DNA of 64,000 nucleotides from JBBQIY01 sp964553035 (GTDB lineage: Bacteria; Verrucomicrobiota; Kiritimatiellia; RFP12; UBA3636), in contig CAZKJH010000001.1 of the NCBI GenBank assembly GCA_964553035.1, positions 1 to 64,000 of the forward strand, read 5' to 3'. This document shows, piece by piece, positions 34,880-43,750 of the stretch. The notes beneath the pieces are model-generated. The model did no database searches and was not told where the DNA came from. It saw nothing but the letters and a program-made list of their open reading frames with translations. A program made the translations under genes and the position numbers. The first letter of the stretch is position 1, and the number at the start of each line of letters is the position of its first letter.

Positions 34880-35751
34880 GACTTCTTCTCCAACTCTTGA
34901 GCCGCCTTGTCGAGATTGCAAACATGAGGTGCATGGAAGGACTCGTGCGCCTTCGTCTCCGCCCCCTTATAAGCTTTCATCCGCTTCATCATGTTATCAA
35001 AATCTACCTTATGTCCGTCGAACTCGGGACCATCAACGCAAACAAACTTCGTTTCGTCGCCAACGGTCACACGACACCCACCGCACATCCCCGTTCCATC
35101 AACCATGATGGTATTCAGCGAAACTACGGTCGAAATGCCGAAGGGTCTTGTTGTTTCAGCGCAAAATTTCATCATGATGGGAGGCCCAATCGCAACCACC
35201 TGATTCGGAGGCGTACTGGATGCGCACATTTCCTTGAGCGGAACCGTCACGAGATCCTTACGACCATACGAACCGTCATCCGTGCAAATCACGACCTCGT
35301 CGGCCACCGTGCGCATCTCCTTTTCGAAAATGACAAGATCCTTGTTGCGAGCACCGATGATCACGGTCACGTGATTGCCGGCAACCTTTTGCGCTTCGAC
35401 GATCGGAAAGAGAGGCGCGACGCCGATGCCGCCACCAACCGCAACGACGCGACCGACCTTACCAACATGCGTGGGTCGCCCCAGCGGTCCGAGAACAGCC
35501 GCCACATGATCGCCGACACCGAGAGCGGCGAGCTTATGCGTCGTGGCACCAACCGTCTGAAAAACGATCGTAATAGTCCCTGTTTCCTTATTCGCATTGG
35601 CAATGGTCAGAGGAATCCTCTCGCCAAAATTTTCATCGACTTGGAGGATGATGAACTGCCCTGCCTTGCGTTCCTCGGCAATATGAGGAACGGCGATCAC
35701 CATCTGCCATACCTCGTTAGAAAGTTGTCTTTTCTCTAGAATTTTGTTCAT
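34876..35751 (-). CDS. nfnA: NfnA / SudB-type FAD and [2Fe-2S] subunit
   Basis: 291 residues. Ferredoxin-NADP reductase-like: the FAD region GERIPLTIANANKETGTITIVFQTVG, the NAD region VVAVGGGIGVAPLFPIVEA and IGPPIMMKFC, and a C-terminal 2Fe-2S site in GTGMCGGCRVTVG ... FVCVDGPEFDGHKVDF. This is the dihydroorotate dehydrogenase electron-transfer-like subunit that binds NADH and the bifurcating flavin partner in Nfn. Gene order nfnA-nfnB and the 4-base overlap are the usual arrangement. AGGA lies just before the ATG. Confidence 0.88.
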   Translation of the reverse strand: MNKILEKRQLSNEVWQMVIAVPHIAEERKAGQFIILQVDENFGERIPLTIANANKETGTITIVFQTVGATTHKLAALGVGDHVAAVLGPLGRPTHVGKVGRVVAVGGGIGVAPLFPIVEAQKVAGNHVTVIIGARNKDLVIFEKEMRTVADEVVICTDDGSYGRKDLVTVPLKEMCASSTPPNQVVAIGPPIMMKFCAETTRPFGISTVVSLNTIMVDGTGMCGGCRVTVGDETKFVCVDGPEFDGHKVDFDNMMKRMKAYKGAETKAHESFHAPHVCNLDKAAQELEKKS

Positions 35752-35837
35752 TTTCCTAATGTCTGAAGAACGCGTGTTTTACACGCGGTCTAATTTCTCA
35801 TACTATCATGCAGGAGCAATCCTGAGGAAGCGGCAAA

Positions 35838-36059
35838 CTAAACCACGCGTTCAACCGTGATTTCGGGATCGATTTCAGTCTTAAGCGACTCTTCAATATA
35901 GCCCTTGAGTGTGGACACCGCATGAGGGCATGAGCCACAAGCGCCTCGAAGCCTTAGCATAACGGTCTTGCCTGCAATCTCAACGATTTCACAATCGCCA
36001 CCATCGCTCTGAAGCATTTTTCGTAGAAATTCAACCTTTGCTCTAATTTTCTCTTCCAC
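35838..36059 (-). CDS. NifU-like C-terminal domain iron-sulfur scaffold
   Basis: 73 residues from a GTG at 36059 with GGGGAG 10 bases upstream. The protein is a lone NifU C-terminal domain: FLRKMLQSDGGDCEIVEIAGKTVMLRLRGACGSCPHAVSTLKGYIE, with the CGSC pair that binds a 4Fe-4S cluster. It probably hands clusters to proteins such as NfnAB, encoded 87 bp downstream. A small hairpin (CGCGTG, loop TTTTA, CACGCG at 35771-35787) separates it from nfnA. Confidence 0.88.
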   Translation of the reverse strand: MEEKIRAKVEFLRKMLQSDGGDCEIVEIAGKTVMLRLRGACGSCPHAVSTLKGYIEESLKTEIDPEITVERVV

Positions 36060-36151
36060 TTTCTAAAAACTCCCCTGAGAGGCCGTGTGGCCTAGGTTTT
36101 GAAAACATTCTAAAGCAGACACCCGATTCTGCAACTACGGCTGGAAAAGGT

Positions 36152-36225
36152 TGGAGCGGGCGATGGGAATCGAACCCACGTATGAAGCTTGGGAAGCTTC
36201 CATTCTGCCATTGAATTACGCCCGC
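36152..36225 (-). tRNA. tRNA-Gly (anticodon CCC)
   Basis: 74 bases on the minus strand with encoded CCA. The acceptor stem is GCGGGCG with CGCCCGC, the anticodon arm is GAAGC-TTCCCAA-GCTTC giving anticodon CCC, and the T arm holds GGGTTCGATTCCC. It reads GGG glycine codons. A strong promoter lies 26 bp upstream. Confidence 0.93.
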
Positions 36226-36250
36226 ACGGATGCGTCTTTATGAGTGTCCT

Positions 36251-36280
36251 ATTTTATGAAATAGCACTGCTTGCTGTCAA
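36251..36280 (-). promoter_or_regulatory. Promoter of tRNA-Gly
   Basis: On the minus strand, consensus TTGACA (36280-36275), an 18-bp spacer and TAAAAT (36256-36251), 26 bp before the tRNA 5' end. The best sigma-70-like promoter in the window by eye. Confidence 0.72.
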
Positions 36281-36388
36281 GTGACAAAATTTGAAAATCT
36301 TGATCTACCCAACAGACCGCCTTTATGCTAAAATCTATTTCGTGAAACCCGTGCAATAGTGCCTCTGGTTTCTAAGTGGAGATGTCTC

Positions 36389-37810
36389 ATGATCGATCTA
36401 TCTGAACTCGACGCGGTTTGGTTCTCTAAGCTCAATGCGATGATGGTCGGAGAGCCAGGGAGCATACCCAACACCCACGAATGGCACTGGACGGAGCGCC
36501 ATCTTCATTGTTTATGGTCCGATGACAAGCTTCGTCCCAAAAAACTCCTCACGGCGAAAGGCGAACACGTACAAGTGATTGACGCCGGCCGGTGGAACTT
36601 GGAGGCTGGACCTGATTTTCTCAATGCCATCCTCGTCGTTGGAAATCGAACGCTTAAAGGCGATGTAGAGATCCATATCAGGGCCGCAGACTGGAATGCC
36701 CACCATCATACCAACGATCCTCGCTATGCAAACGTCATGTTGCATGTGACGTGGTTTCCATCCCAAACGAACCTTTTGGCACCACACATTCTCTCCGTCG
36801 CCTTGCGCGATTCCGTGCTGTCCATGCGCCGCTTTTCGTTCGATTCAATCGACTTGTCCGCGTATCCACACGCAACACTCCCCGCAACACCCCGCCCCTG
36901 TGGGGAACGCCTTGCAGAAGCGTCGCCGTCCGACATTCGGTCGCTTCTGGAAAGTGCTGGCATGAGCCGCCTGCGTCGCAAAGCTCTCCGTATGGCCTTA
37001 CGTCTACAGGTGTCGGGAAGCCGTTACCAAGTTTTTTACGAAGAGTTCATGGCTGCGCTTGGGTACAAACCCAATGCCGATGGTATGAGAACCGTTGCGG
37101 AACTCATGCCCGTCGAACAGCTCTGTGAATCAACCGATTTCATGTCACGCTATGCCACTCTTCTGGGTATTGCCGGTATGCTCCCACAACACGCCGCTAA
37201 AAAGATTGATCGCCACGCCGACAAAACACGCAAGCTGTGGGATATCGCGTGGAAGCTGGGCGTTGCGGATTCACCTGACCGGCCCCATTGGAATCTCGGC
37301 GGCACGCGACCCATCAACCACCCACGCCAACGACTGGCCACGGTCGCTATTCTTTTCCACAGCCCGACTGCACTTCTCGACCAGCTCTCAGCGATTCCTC
37401 AACCCGATGGCAAGACGTGGGCTAAGGAAGCCACCGATGCAATCCAATCTCCTCTCGAAACCGCCCGAACAAGCCTCGGAGCCGGGTTTAAGGAGTACTT
37501 AAAAATCGGCGAACAAAGAATTAACACGATCCTGACCAACGTGGTGGTTCCACTTTTGTCTGTTGAAAATCGACTTGATCCCGCACTTTACCGCGCCATT
37601 CCCGGCGAGGCGGCAAACGAGCAAACCACCGAAGCCGCATTCCGCCTGCTCGGGCGCGACCACAATCCGGCAATCTATCGCTCAAGCGGACTGCGGATGC
37701 AAGGCCTTCTAGAAATTTGGAACGGCTTTTGTCTCTCCACGAAATCCCAGTGCGCAGACTGTCCGCTGGCCGAGGCCATTCGAACGTCCGTAAAAAAAGG
37801 TGCCGATTAG
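36389..37810 (+). CDS. DUF2851 family protein
   Basis: 473 residues from the ATG at 36389 with GGAG 7 bases upstream. The family pattern is clear near the N-terminus: VIDAGRWNLEAGPDFLNAILVVGNRTLKGDVEIHIRAADWNAHHHTNDPRYANVMLHVTWF, with several conserved acidic and His residues like a nuclease-type metal site. The C-terminus has CLSTKSQCADCPLAEAI, three cysteines that may hold a metal cluster. Members occur in Bacteroidota, Chlorobi and PVC bacteria and have no proven function. The lytic transglycosylase ATG follows directly on its stop codon, so the two are co-translated. Confidence 0.85.
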   Translation: MIDLSELDAVWFSKLNAMMVGEPGSIPNTHEWHWTERHLHCLWSDDKLRPKKLLTAKGEHVQVIDAGRWNLEAGPDFLNAILVVGNRTLKGDVEIHIRAADWNAHHHTNDPRYANVMLHVTWFPSQTNLLAPHILSVALRDSVLSMRRFSFDSIDLSAYPHATLPATPRPCGERLAEASPSDIRSLLESAGMSRLRRKALRMALRLQVSGSRYQVFYEEFMAALGYKPNADGMRTVAELMPVEQLCESTDFMSRYATLLGIAGMLPQHAAKKIDRHADKTRKLWDIAWKLGVADSPDRPHWNLGGTRPINHPRQRLATVAILFHSPTALLDQLSAIPQPDGKTWAKEATDAIQSPLETARTSLGAGFKEYLKIGEQRINTILTNVVVPLLSVENRLDPALYRAIPGEAANEQTTEAAFRLLGRDHNPAIYRSSGLRMQGLLEIWNGFCLSTKSQCADCPLAEAIRTSVKKGAD

Positions 37811-38965
37811 ATGCGTCCTGCTATAAAAATATCACACCGGATTATTCGGGCCTTAACGCTAATAGTCCTCTTGAGTCTCTGTGGATGCATTTCCTTCGAT
37901 AAAAATGGAAACATGTTTTTCGATTCCCCGAATTTTTCCTCCGGAACAGCGCTTGTCGACGATCTGAAGAACCGAATTGTGAACCATGACGGAGCCGCTA
38001 TGCGAGAATTCGCCATGAAAGAATTCAACGCCTTGCACAGTAATGACCCGAACGATCTCGATCGACTTCAGGAATGCATCGTCGCCATCAAGCAACACGC
38101 ACCGAATCTGCCAGGCATTAAGGAATACGCATCATGGCTCGATGCAAGGATGGCCTACTTCGAGGCGGCTGAAGATGCCAAACACGCCGCCGAGGCAGAA
38201 CTCAAAGCTGCGCAATACGCAAAAGCGCACGCACCAATCATCCGGCCAGAGCCGAAGCGGCTAGAACTGAAGCCGTCGTCTCATGCCACGACCGTCACGG
38301 TAATTGAAAATGAACCCTTCAACATCGACTCACTACCCGTCCTCCCACCAACGTATCGATCTGTGTCAAAACTGCCGACCCAAAAGACTGTAAAGGCGAC
38401 AGAAACTCATGCTCCTAAAAATAAAGGCCCAAACACGCAACCTGATGCCTTGCGGGGCCGAGCCTATTGGCAAAAGGCGGTTGGCAAGCATCGGCGCCCT
38501 GCCAATGCTGATACCATACTCCCCCGCATTAAACCGGCATTCAAAGCCGCAGGTCTTCCCGAAGCACTCGTGTGGATGGCGGAAGTTGAATCCTCCATGG
38601 ATCCAGCCGCCCGAAGTCCCGTTGGTGCCGCCGGACTCTTCCAGCTCATGCCGCGTACGGCGCAATCGCTCGGACTCAAACTCTCGCCGCAAGATCAACG
38701 TCTCATTCCCGAACACAACGCCAAAGCCGCTGCAAAATATTTGAAGGCACTTCACAAACGCTTCGGCTCATGGCCACTGGCACTGGCGGCCTACAACGCA
38801 GGCGAAGGGCGAATCTCTTCACTCTGCAAAAAACATAACACCAAGCGTTTCGACGATATTGCCAATGCACTCCCCAACGAAACCCAGATGTACGTCCCGC
38901 GCGTACTAGAAACCATCCGCCAAAGGACGGGTGTCGATCCCGACACTCTGCCACCACCATCGTAA
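37811..38965 (+). CDS. Lytic murein transglycosylase lipoprotein (SLT domain)
   Basis: 384 residues. Signal ALTLIVLLSLCGCISF has an LCGC lipobox. A helical middle (residues about 60-140) precedes the catalytic SLT domain at about 235-375: EALVWMAEVESSMDPAARSPVGAAGLFQLMPRTAQSLGL with the catalytic Glu in AEVESS, then LALAAYNAGEGRI, and NETQMYVPRVLETI. It cuts peptidoglycan between MurNAc and GlcNAc with anhydro-ring formation at the outer or inner membrane. It starts immediately after the DUF2851 stop. Confidence 0.88.
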   Translation: MRPAIKISHRIIRALTLIVLLSLCGCISFDKNGNMFFDSPNFSSGTALVDDLKNRIVNHDGAAMREFAMKEFNALHSNDPNDLDRLQECIVAIKQHAPNLPGIKEYASWLDARMAYFEAAEDAKHAAEAELKAAQYAKAHAPIIRPEPKRLELKPSSHATTVTVIENEPFNIDSLPVLPPTYRSVSKLPTQKTVKATETHAPKNKGPNTQPDALRGRAYWQKAVGKHRRPANADTILPRIKPAFKAAGLPEALVWMAEVESSMDPAARSPVGAAGLFQLMPRTAQSLGLKLSPQDQRLIPEHNAKAAAKYLKALHKRFGSWPLALAAYNAGEGRISSLCKKHNTKRFDDIANALPNETQMYVPRVLETIRQRTGVDPDTLPPPS

Positions 38966-38969
38966 AGAA

Positions 38970-38994
38970 TGCGATTCGACAGAGTCGAATCGCA
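38970..38994 (+). terminator. Strong hairpin after the transglycosylase gene
   Basis: TGCGATTCGAC, loop AGA, GTCGAATCGCA: an 11-bp perfect stem starting 4 bp after the stop codon. There is no T-run after it, so it may act as a mixed terminator or mRNA 3' protector. Confidence 0.45.
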
Positions 38995-39156
38995 CAAGGA
39001 ATAGGGCTCGCTTTGCAAGTTTTACTCTCTTTCTTTAACCAGTCTCTGGTTGAAGACCTTTTAGTCTTTATACGACAAGATGCATTTGGTAGAATGCACG
39101 CTAAAAATCAGTCGGGAACGTTGTGTGCCCGAGTCGAAATTTGGAGCGTTCCCACT

Positions 39157-40035
39157 TTGAAAAAACCATTTGTTGCCCTGACTCTTGCCCTACTCGCCAT
39201 GTCCGTCTGCGCCCAAGACGCAATCATCGCACCCGTCCCCCTGAATGACGTGCTCGCAACAAAACCGCAAGGTATTAAGTACGAAGCCGAATCCCTGTTT
39301 GACTCTACCGCCACCGCAGCGGAAGCAGAGCCAATCTCAGGGGCGTGGCTTCTCGCCGAATGCGCCTCACGGATGCCGCTTGAACCCCTTTCCATGACCG
39401 GCACGCTAACCATGCGCAAGGTCTACGGCGTAGAGCTTAGAAAATATAACTACGTCGTCGCCATCCATTGGGGTGCTGCGGAGCCGAGAGCAACCTACGA
39501 AATTCTCACCACCAACAACGAACGACTCGAAACCGTTGTTGCCGTTAGAAAACCAGAGGGAGCACTCGAGCTCTCACGCTTTGAGGGAAAAGACCGTCGC
39601 CCAACAGAAGCCCCCGCCATCAATGCCACCGTTCGGGGAACCGACATCACGTGGCTCGATATTACGCTGGACTTCGTCTGGTGGCAGAATCCTATTTTAT
39701 CCGGAACCGGCAAAGTCAAAGGCAGACTCTGCGATATCCTCGAAGTCGAACCAGCAGCACCGATGGAAAATTGTGCAAAGGTCAGACTCTGGATCGACCG
39801 GGAGCAAAAACTCGTGATGCAAGCCGCTCAGGTCGATGAAAAGGGACGCGAAGTACGCAAGATGTGGGTTCGCGCCGTCCAGAAAATCGACACGCGTTGG
39901 GTGCTCAAAGATATCGAAGTAGAAACCCTCGGCTCTGGTCACCGCACCCGCCTCCATGTTGAAGACGTGCAAAGCGGCGAAGCCGCTACCGACACTGACA
40001 AACAAGGACAGACAAAGACAAACAAGGACGATTAG
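39157..40035 (+). CDS. Outer-membrane lipoprotein-sorting (LolA-like) fold protein
   Basis: 292 residues if translation starts at the TTG at 39157, which has GGAG 10 bases upstream and directly opens a signal peptide (KKPFVALTLALLAMSVCAQD). The frame is open further up to 39013 but that part has no signal features. The body (SMTGTLTMRKVYGVELRKYNYVVAIHW ... WLDITLDFVWWQNPILSGTGKVKGRLCDILEVEP ... RLWIDREQKLVMQAAQVDEKGREVRKMWV) resembles periplasmic proteins of the LolA/LolB-type half-barrel annotated as lipoprotein-sorting. Exact role unknown. The C-terminus is rich in Lys, Thr, Asp and Gln. Confidence 0.7.
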   Translation: MKKPFVALTLALLAMSVCAQDAIIAPVPLNDVLATKPQGIKYEAESLFDSTATAAEAEPISGAWLLAECASRMPLEPLSMTGTLTMRKVYGVELRKYNYVVAIHWGAAEPRATYEILTTNNERLETVVAVRKPEGALELSRFEGKDRRPTEAPAINATVRGTDITWLDITLDFVWWQNPILSGTGKVKGRLCDILEVEPAAPMENCAKVRLWIDREQKLVMQAAQVDEKGREVRKMWVRAVQKIDTRWVLKDIEVETLGSGHRTRLHVEDVQSGEAATDTDKQGQTKTNKDD

Positions 40036-40069
40036 CATCTCAAACCCACTCTCCACGATCAAGCATATC

Positions 40070-40104
40070 AATTCGTAATTCCTAATTCCTAATTCGTAAT
40101 TTTC
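40070..40104. repeat. Period-7 intergenic repeat
   Basis: Five consecutive 7-mers: AATTCGT, AATTCCT, AATTCCT, AATTCGT, AATTTTC. They lie between the LolA-like gene and fhs, followed by AATCTTGTAATCCTGTCT, a phrase recurring near 50822. Confidence 0.8.
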
Positions 40105-40137
40105 CACTCAATCTTGTAATCCTGTCTGAAAAACCTT

Positions 40138-41907
40138 ATGAAAATAGATCCAACTAAAATGTCCGATTGGCAAATTGCCGAAGCCGCAGAAAACAACCTG
40201 ACACCCATAGCCGAAATTGCACGTTCATTGGGAATTCAAGACGATGAACTCTCGCAGTACGGCACGTTCTACGGCAAGATCGACGCGGGTAGAATTTTAG
40301 GCCGACTCGATCGACCCGGTGTCCGACATGCCAAATATATCAACGTAACCGCTATCAATCCCACTCCGCTGGGCGAAGGTAAAACCACGACAACCATGGG
40401 TCTCGTTGAAGGTCTCGGCAAACTGGGACTTAATCCTATCGCCACCATCCGCCAACCGAGCGGAGGTCCGACCTTCAACATCAAGGGCTCCGCATCCGGC
40501 GGCGGTTTGGCCCAGTGCCTCCCTCTCTCACCGCTTTCGCTGGGACTTACCGGCGACATCGACGCGATCACCAACGCCAACAATCTCTGCATGACAGCAC
40601 TAACCGCACGGATGCAGCATGAGCAGAATTATGATGACGCACGCCTCGCCAAAAGCAACCTGACCCGCCTCGACATCGATCCCACCCAGATCAACATGCG
40701 CTGGGCCATCGATTTCTGCGCACAGTCCCTCCGCAATATCACCATCGGCAAGGGCGGCAAACTCGATGGCTACGAAATGGACTCCGGCTTCTACATCACC
40801 GTCGCCAGCGAAGTCATGGCCATCCTCGCCGTTTCACGCGATCTCGCGGATATGCGGCAACGCATGGGAAAAATCGTCGTTGCCTGGTCACGGTCTGGTA
40901 AACCGGTGACAACGCGTGACCTCGAGGTCGATGGTTCCATGACCGCTTGGATGCTCAGAGCCATCAATCCAACCCTCATGCAGACACTTGAAGGCCAGCC
41001 GGTGCTCGTTCATGCCGGTCCGTTCGCCAACATCGCCATCGGACAAAGCTCCGTCATTGCCGACCGTCTTGGCAGTCTCCTGGGCGACTACCTCGTGACC
41101 GAAAGCGGATTCGGTGCTGACATCGGTTTTGAGAAATTCTGGAACATCAAATGCCGCACCTCGCAGATGACCCCCGACGCGGCGGTCATCGTTGCCACGG
41201 TCCGCGCCCTGAAGTCACATGGCGGCGGACCCGCCGTAAAGCCAGGTGCAAAACTCGACGAAGCCTACACTCGCGAGAACCTCGCCCTCGTGGAAGCAGG
41301 ATGCGACAACCTGCGTGCGCATATTGAAACCGTCCGAAAGGCTGGCGTCACGCCTGTCGTCTGCCTCAACGCATTCTACACCGACACCCAAGCCGAGCAG
41401 CAGATCGTCAAACGACTCGCCGATGAGACGGGCGCACTCTTTGCCGTGTCCAACCACTGGCTGAAGGGCGGCGAAGGCGCTATCGAACTAGCTGAAGCCG
41501 TTGTCGAAGCCGCAAAGAAGCCCAACACCTTCAAATTTCTCTATTCCCTCGAGGATCCAGTCGAAACTCGAATTGAAAAGATTGCGAAAGAAGTTTATGG
41601 GGCTGACGGCGTCAGCTACTCCGAAGTTGCCACCGCAAAGCTCAAGCAGATCGTCTCCAACTCCGATGTCGCGTCCCTGCCCATCTGCATGGCCAAAACC
41701 CAGTACTCGCTCTCGCACGATCCCCTGCTACGAAACCGCCCAAAAGGGTGGACGCTTCCCGTGCAGGATTTCCTGACCTACAGTGGTGCTGGCTTCATTG
41801 TGCCTGTTGCCGGCGACATCAAGCTGATGCCCGGAACGGCATCGGATCCCGCCTTTCGCCGCATCGATGTCGATACCGCGACTGGCAAGGTTACCGGGCT
41901 GAACTAA
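40138..41907 (+). CDS. fhs: Formate--tetrahydrofolate ligase
   Basis: 589 residues, somewhat longer than the common 556-560. The enzyme joins formate to tetrahydrofolate with ATP, making 10-formyl-THF. Motifs: NPTPLGEGKTTTTMGLVEGL (P-loop-like), IRQPSGGPTFNIKGSASGGG, CLPLSPLSLGLTGDIDAI, NITIGKGGKLDGYEMDSGF and GFGADIGFEKFWNIKC, ending PGTASDPAFRRIDVDTATGKVTGLN. It is alone here, so it could serve purine and one-carbon supply or formate use in an anaerobe. No riboswitch is visible upstream. Confidence 0.95.
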   Translation: MKIDPTKMSDWQIAEAAENNLTPIAEIARSLGIQDDELSQYGTFYGKIDAGRILGRLDRPGVRHAKYINVTAINPTPLGEGKTTTTMGLVEGLGKLGLNPIATIRQPSGGPTFNIKGSASGGGLAQCLPLSPLSLGLTGDIDAITNANNLCMTALTARMQHEQNYDDARLAKSNLTRLDIDPTQINMRWAIDFCAQSLRNITIGKGGKLDGYEMDSGFYITVASEVMAILAVSRDLADMRQRMGKIVVAWSRSGKPVTTRDLEVDGSMTAWMLRAINPTLMQTLEGQPVLVHAGPFANIAIGQSSVIADRLGSLLGDYLVTESGFGADIGFEKFWNIKCRTSQMTPDAAVIVATVRALKSHGGGPAVKPGAKLDEAYTRENLALVEAGCDNLRAHIETVRKAGVTPVVCLNAFYTDTQAEQQIVKRLADETGALFAVSNHWLKGGEGAIELAEAVVEAAKKPNTFKFLYSLEDPVETRIEKIAKEVYGADGVSYSEVATAKLKQIVSNSDVASLPICMAKTQYSLSHDPLLRNRPKGWTLPVQDFLTYSGAGFIVPVAGDIKLMPGTASDPAFRRIDVDTATGKVTGLN

Positions 41908-41915
41908 GCTCGCTG

Positions 41916-41999
41916 AATCCACGTTAAAAACTCTTGCTACAAAGTTATCAACGTAGATTATTCCGAGCCTACCGCCTCGGGGTTTCAAAATTCAAACGA
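41916..41999. repeat. Dispersed intergenic repeat, copy A
   Basis: Begins AATCCACGTTAAAAACTC right after fhs and continues through AACGTAGATTATT and CTCGGGGTTTCA. A diverged copy with the same blocks in the same order lies at 44596-44680; by eye roughly three quarters of positions agree. Confidence 0.65.
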
Positions 42000-42031
42000 A
42001 AACAAATAATACGAGTTTGATGGCTCTGATC

Positions 42032-42070
42032 GAAAAGGGGCGGAGCCGTTTTACCTGTTACTCTCCGCCC
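42032..42070 (-). terminator. Rho-independent terminator of the HipA-like gene
   Basis: On the minus strand GGGCGGAG (42070-42063) pairs with CTCCGCCC (42045-42038) and is followed by CTTTT. The stem begins inside the last codons of the gene and the stop codon sits in the 17-base loop. Confidence 0.55.
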
Positions 42071-43425
42071 GTGACTGACAACGTGTCATAATTTGCGGTA
42101 GCAATATTCTTGAATCCGATTGATACCGTCTCATCATGAGCTACTCGCGCCCAGAAGATCTTGGCCAACTCAGCCGCTTTGAGCCAGATCTGACGCTCCT
42201 CAGGCGGTGAAGGTTTCAACTTAATAGCCTGAAAAGGAAGCGTTCCATCCACTCCCGGTCGGTAGCTCATGGGCAGCATATCGTAGAGAGGAGAGAGCGT
42301 CAGCGGAGGATCCTGATCAAGAAAGAGAGAGATGTTTCCGTAGTGCATGTCGCTATTCCCTATTAGTACACCAAACCACCAATAAAGAGAGAGCCGCTCT
42401 GCTTCACCATGGCTTATCCAACCTGCATCCCGTAATTTCCCTGCCGCGTGGTTCCAAGGTAGACCGTTTATTCCTAGATAAGCGGCATCTAAAGATTCCA
42501 ACGAAACAACGGCACGTCTACCCGAATTCCCGCATCGATCAAAACGCTCTGATTCCAGAAACGTTCTGCCGGACGCTTGTACGATTCTGCTGAGCGTGCA
42601 GGACTCTCCCGCTTCGGAAAGAACCTGGTTTGCATGATACTCCGCATGCAATAGATCAGACCAACGCTGAGCCTCTGGCTGATCCGTGTTTCCACTGAAT
42701 TTAACAAGAACATGACGCAAAGGGTTGGTCGCATCGCATACCGTTGCAAGAAACTTAGGTTGCTCTCCAGCAGCGGACGAACTGGGCCACTCCCCATGCA
42801 GTGATCTTTCGGCAAATTCAGGATAGTAACGTTCTCTTTCCTTCTCTCGTATGAAATTACGCGTATCCTCAGACAAACCCTGTACACGCGCAAGCATCTC
42901 CTGCCCGATCACAAAGGCACCCGGCATATCTTCACCATAGCGACATAATGCCTCCAAAACCTGAGCGTCACTCCACGCTGAGGGATTTAGTTGTGCATTC
43001 AGCGCACGCGCATGGGATCGAGCAAACCCCCGTCCGAGAAAACCCTGCGGCCGCATATCCTGAAGAAACCACGGTAACCCGGGATAAAGTCCATCCTTGA
43101 AATCATCACCGCGCAAGGATTTCCACGGCTTCTCTTGATAAAAAACATACTCGCCACCTGAAAGCGCATACAACACACCAAGATGCAAAGCATCCCCGAA
43201 TTCGTTAATAAGATAGACGGATGATTCATTTGCATGCTGCTGACTTCGCAACGCGTAACGAGCGGATCGTGCCTGTCCGATGCGCAGAATACGTTGAGAT
43301 CCCAATGATTTCAGTGCACGAGAGACTGTCGGCTGGCTCACACCGAATGCTTTCGCCAACTCACTTGCCGAGGAAACACCCCTAGCTGCAAGATAATCGT
43401 ATAGCTGTTTATTGATCAAATTCAT
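42058..43425 (-). CDS. yjjJ: HipA-family Ser/Thr kinase toxin of the YjjJ (HipH) type
   Basis: 455 residues. Residues 1-65 are a winged helix-turn-helix (ASELAKAFGVSQPTVSRALKSLGSQRILRIG); the rest is the HipA kinase fold: GAFVIGQEML, AGEQPKFLATV, HVLVKFSG (nucleotide Lys), FLESERFDR and GVLIGNSDMHYGNISLFL, holding the NxDxHxxN catalytic loop, then LSPLYDMLPM (metal Asp). This is the layout of E. coli YjjJ/HipH, a HipA-like toxin that carries its own DNA-binding domain and has no HipB partner beside it; none is seen here. The promoter overlaps a palindrome at its start, hinting at self-repression. It lies in a degenerate island. Confidence 0.85.
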   Translation of the reverse strand: MNLINKQLYDYLAARGVSSASELAKAFGVSQPTVSRALKSLGSQRILRIGQARSARYALRSQQHANESSVYLINEFGDALHLGVLYALSGGEYVFYQEKPWKSLRGDDFKDGLYPGLPWFLQDMRPQGFLGRGFARSHARALNAQLNPSAWSDAQVLEALCRYGEDMPGAFVIGQEMLARVQGLSEDTRNFIREKERERYYPEFAERSLHGEWPSSSAAGEQPKFLATVCDATNPLRHVLVKFSGNTDQPEAQRWSDLLHAEYHANQVLSEAGESCTLSRIVQASGRTFLESERFDRCGNSGRRAVVSLESLDAAYLGINGLPWNHAAGKLRDAGWISHGEAERLSLYWWFGVLIGNSDMHYGNISLFLDQDPPLTLSPLYDMLPMSYRPGVDGTLPFQAIKLKPSPPEERQIWLKAAELAKIFWARVAHDETVSIGFKNIATANYDTLSVTGGE

Positions 43426-43427
43426 GC

Positions 43428-43460
43428 ATAGATAGTATCATCTATAAGTTGTTATGTCAA
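43428..43460 (-). promoter_or_regulatory. Promoter and operator of the HipA-like gene, apparently leaderless
   Basis: On the minus strand, TTGACA (43460-43455), 17 bp, TACTAT (43437-43432). Six bases later is the ATG (43425), so the expected transcript start falls on or next to the start codon. The palindrome ATAGATGATACTATCTAT (43445-43428) covers the -10 box, as an operator would. Confidence 0.65.
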
Positions 43461-43492
43461 AAATATTTAAACCTTGTTTTTATATGTAATTG

Positions 43493-43511
43493 AATAGATA
43501 ACGAATAGATA
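43493..43511. repeat. AATAGATA repeats with 11-bp spacing upstream of the HipA-like gene
   Basis: AATAGATA at 43493-43500 and 43504-43511, one helical turn apart, share the half-site ATAGAT with the operator palindrome at 43428-43445. Possible upstream binding sites of the gene's own helix-turn-helix. In the island 43426-44924 the only other coding trace is the dcm/vsr remnant. Confidence 0.45.
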
Positions 43512-43750
43512 CTCAAAGAGAAAACAAGGGTCAGACGTGAATGGCGCTAGTAATCGTAATCCTTGAAGAAATCTTCCAGATCACAATCAGCTCCAAAGAT
43601 CCATATCTTGCCTTGATACCCCTCTGTGCGACCTCCGTGGTAAAGTGCTTTAACCATGAAATACATGAAACACATGTCTCCTCTCTCGTTGATCGCTTTC
43701 GGTCGACACTTCCTTTTTTTAAGCATTCGGCAGGGATCCTATTTTCTCTT

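Noticed and set aside
34897..35739. 280-codon open frame on the plus strand across nfnA
   Set aside because: It is antisense to a well-conserved gene with clear FAD, NAD and 2Fe-2S motifs; the product has no recognisable domain and its length follows from the codon bias of nfnA.
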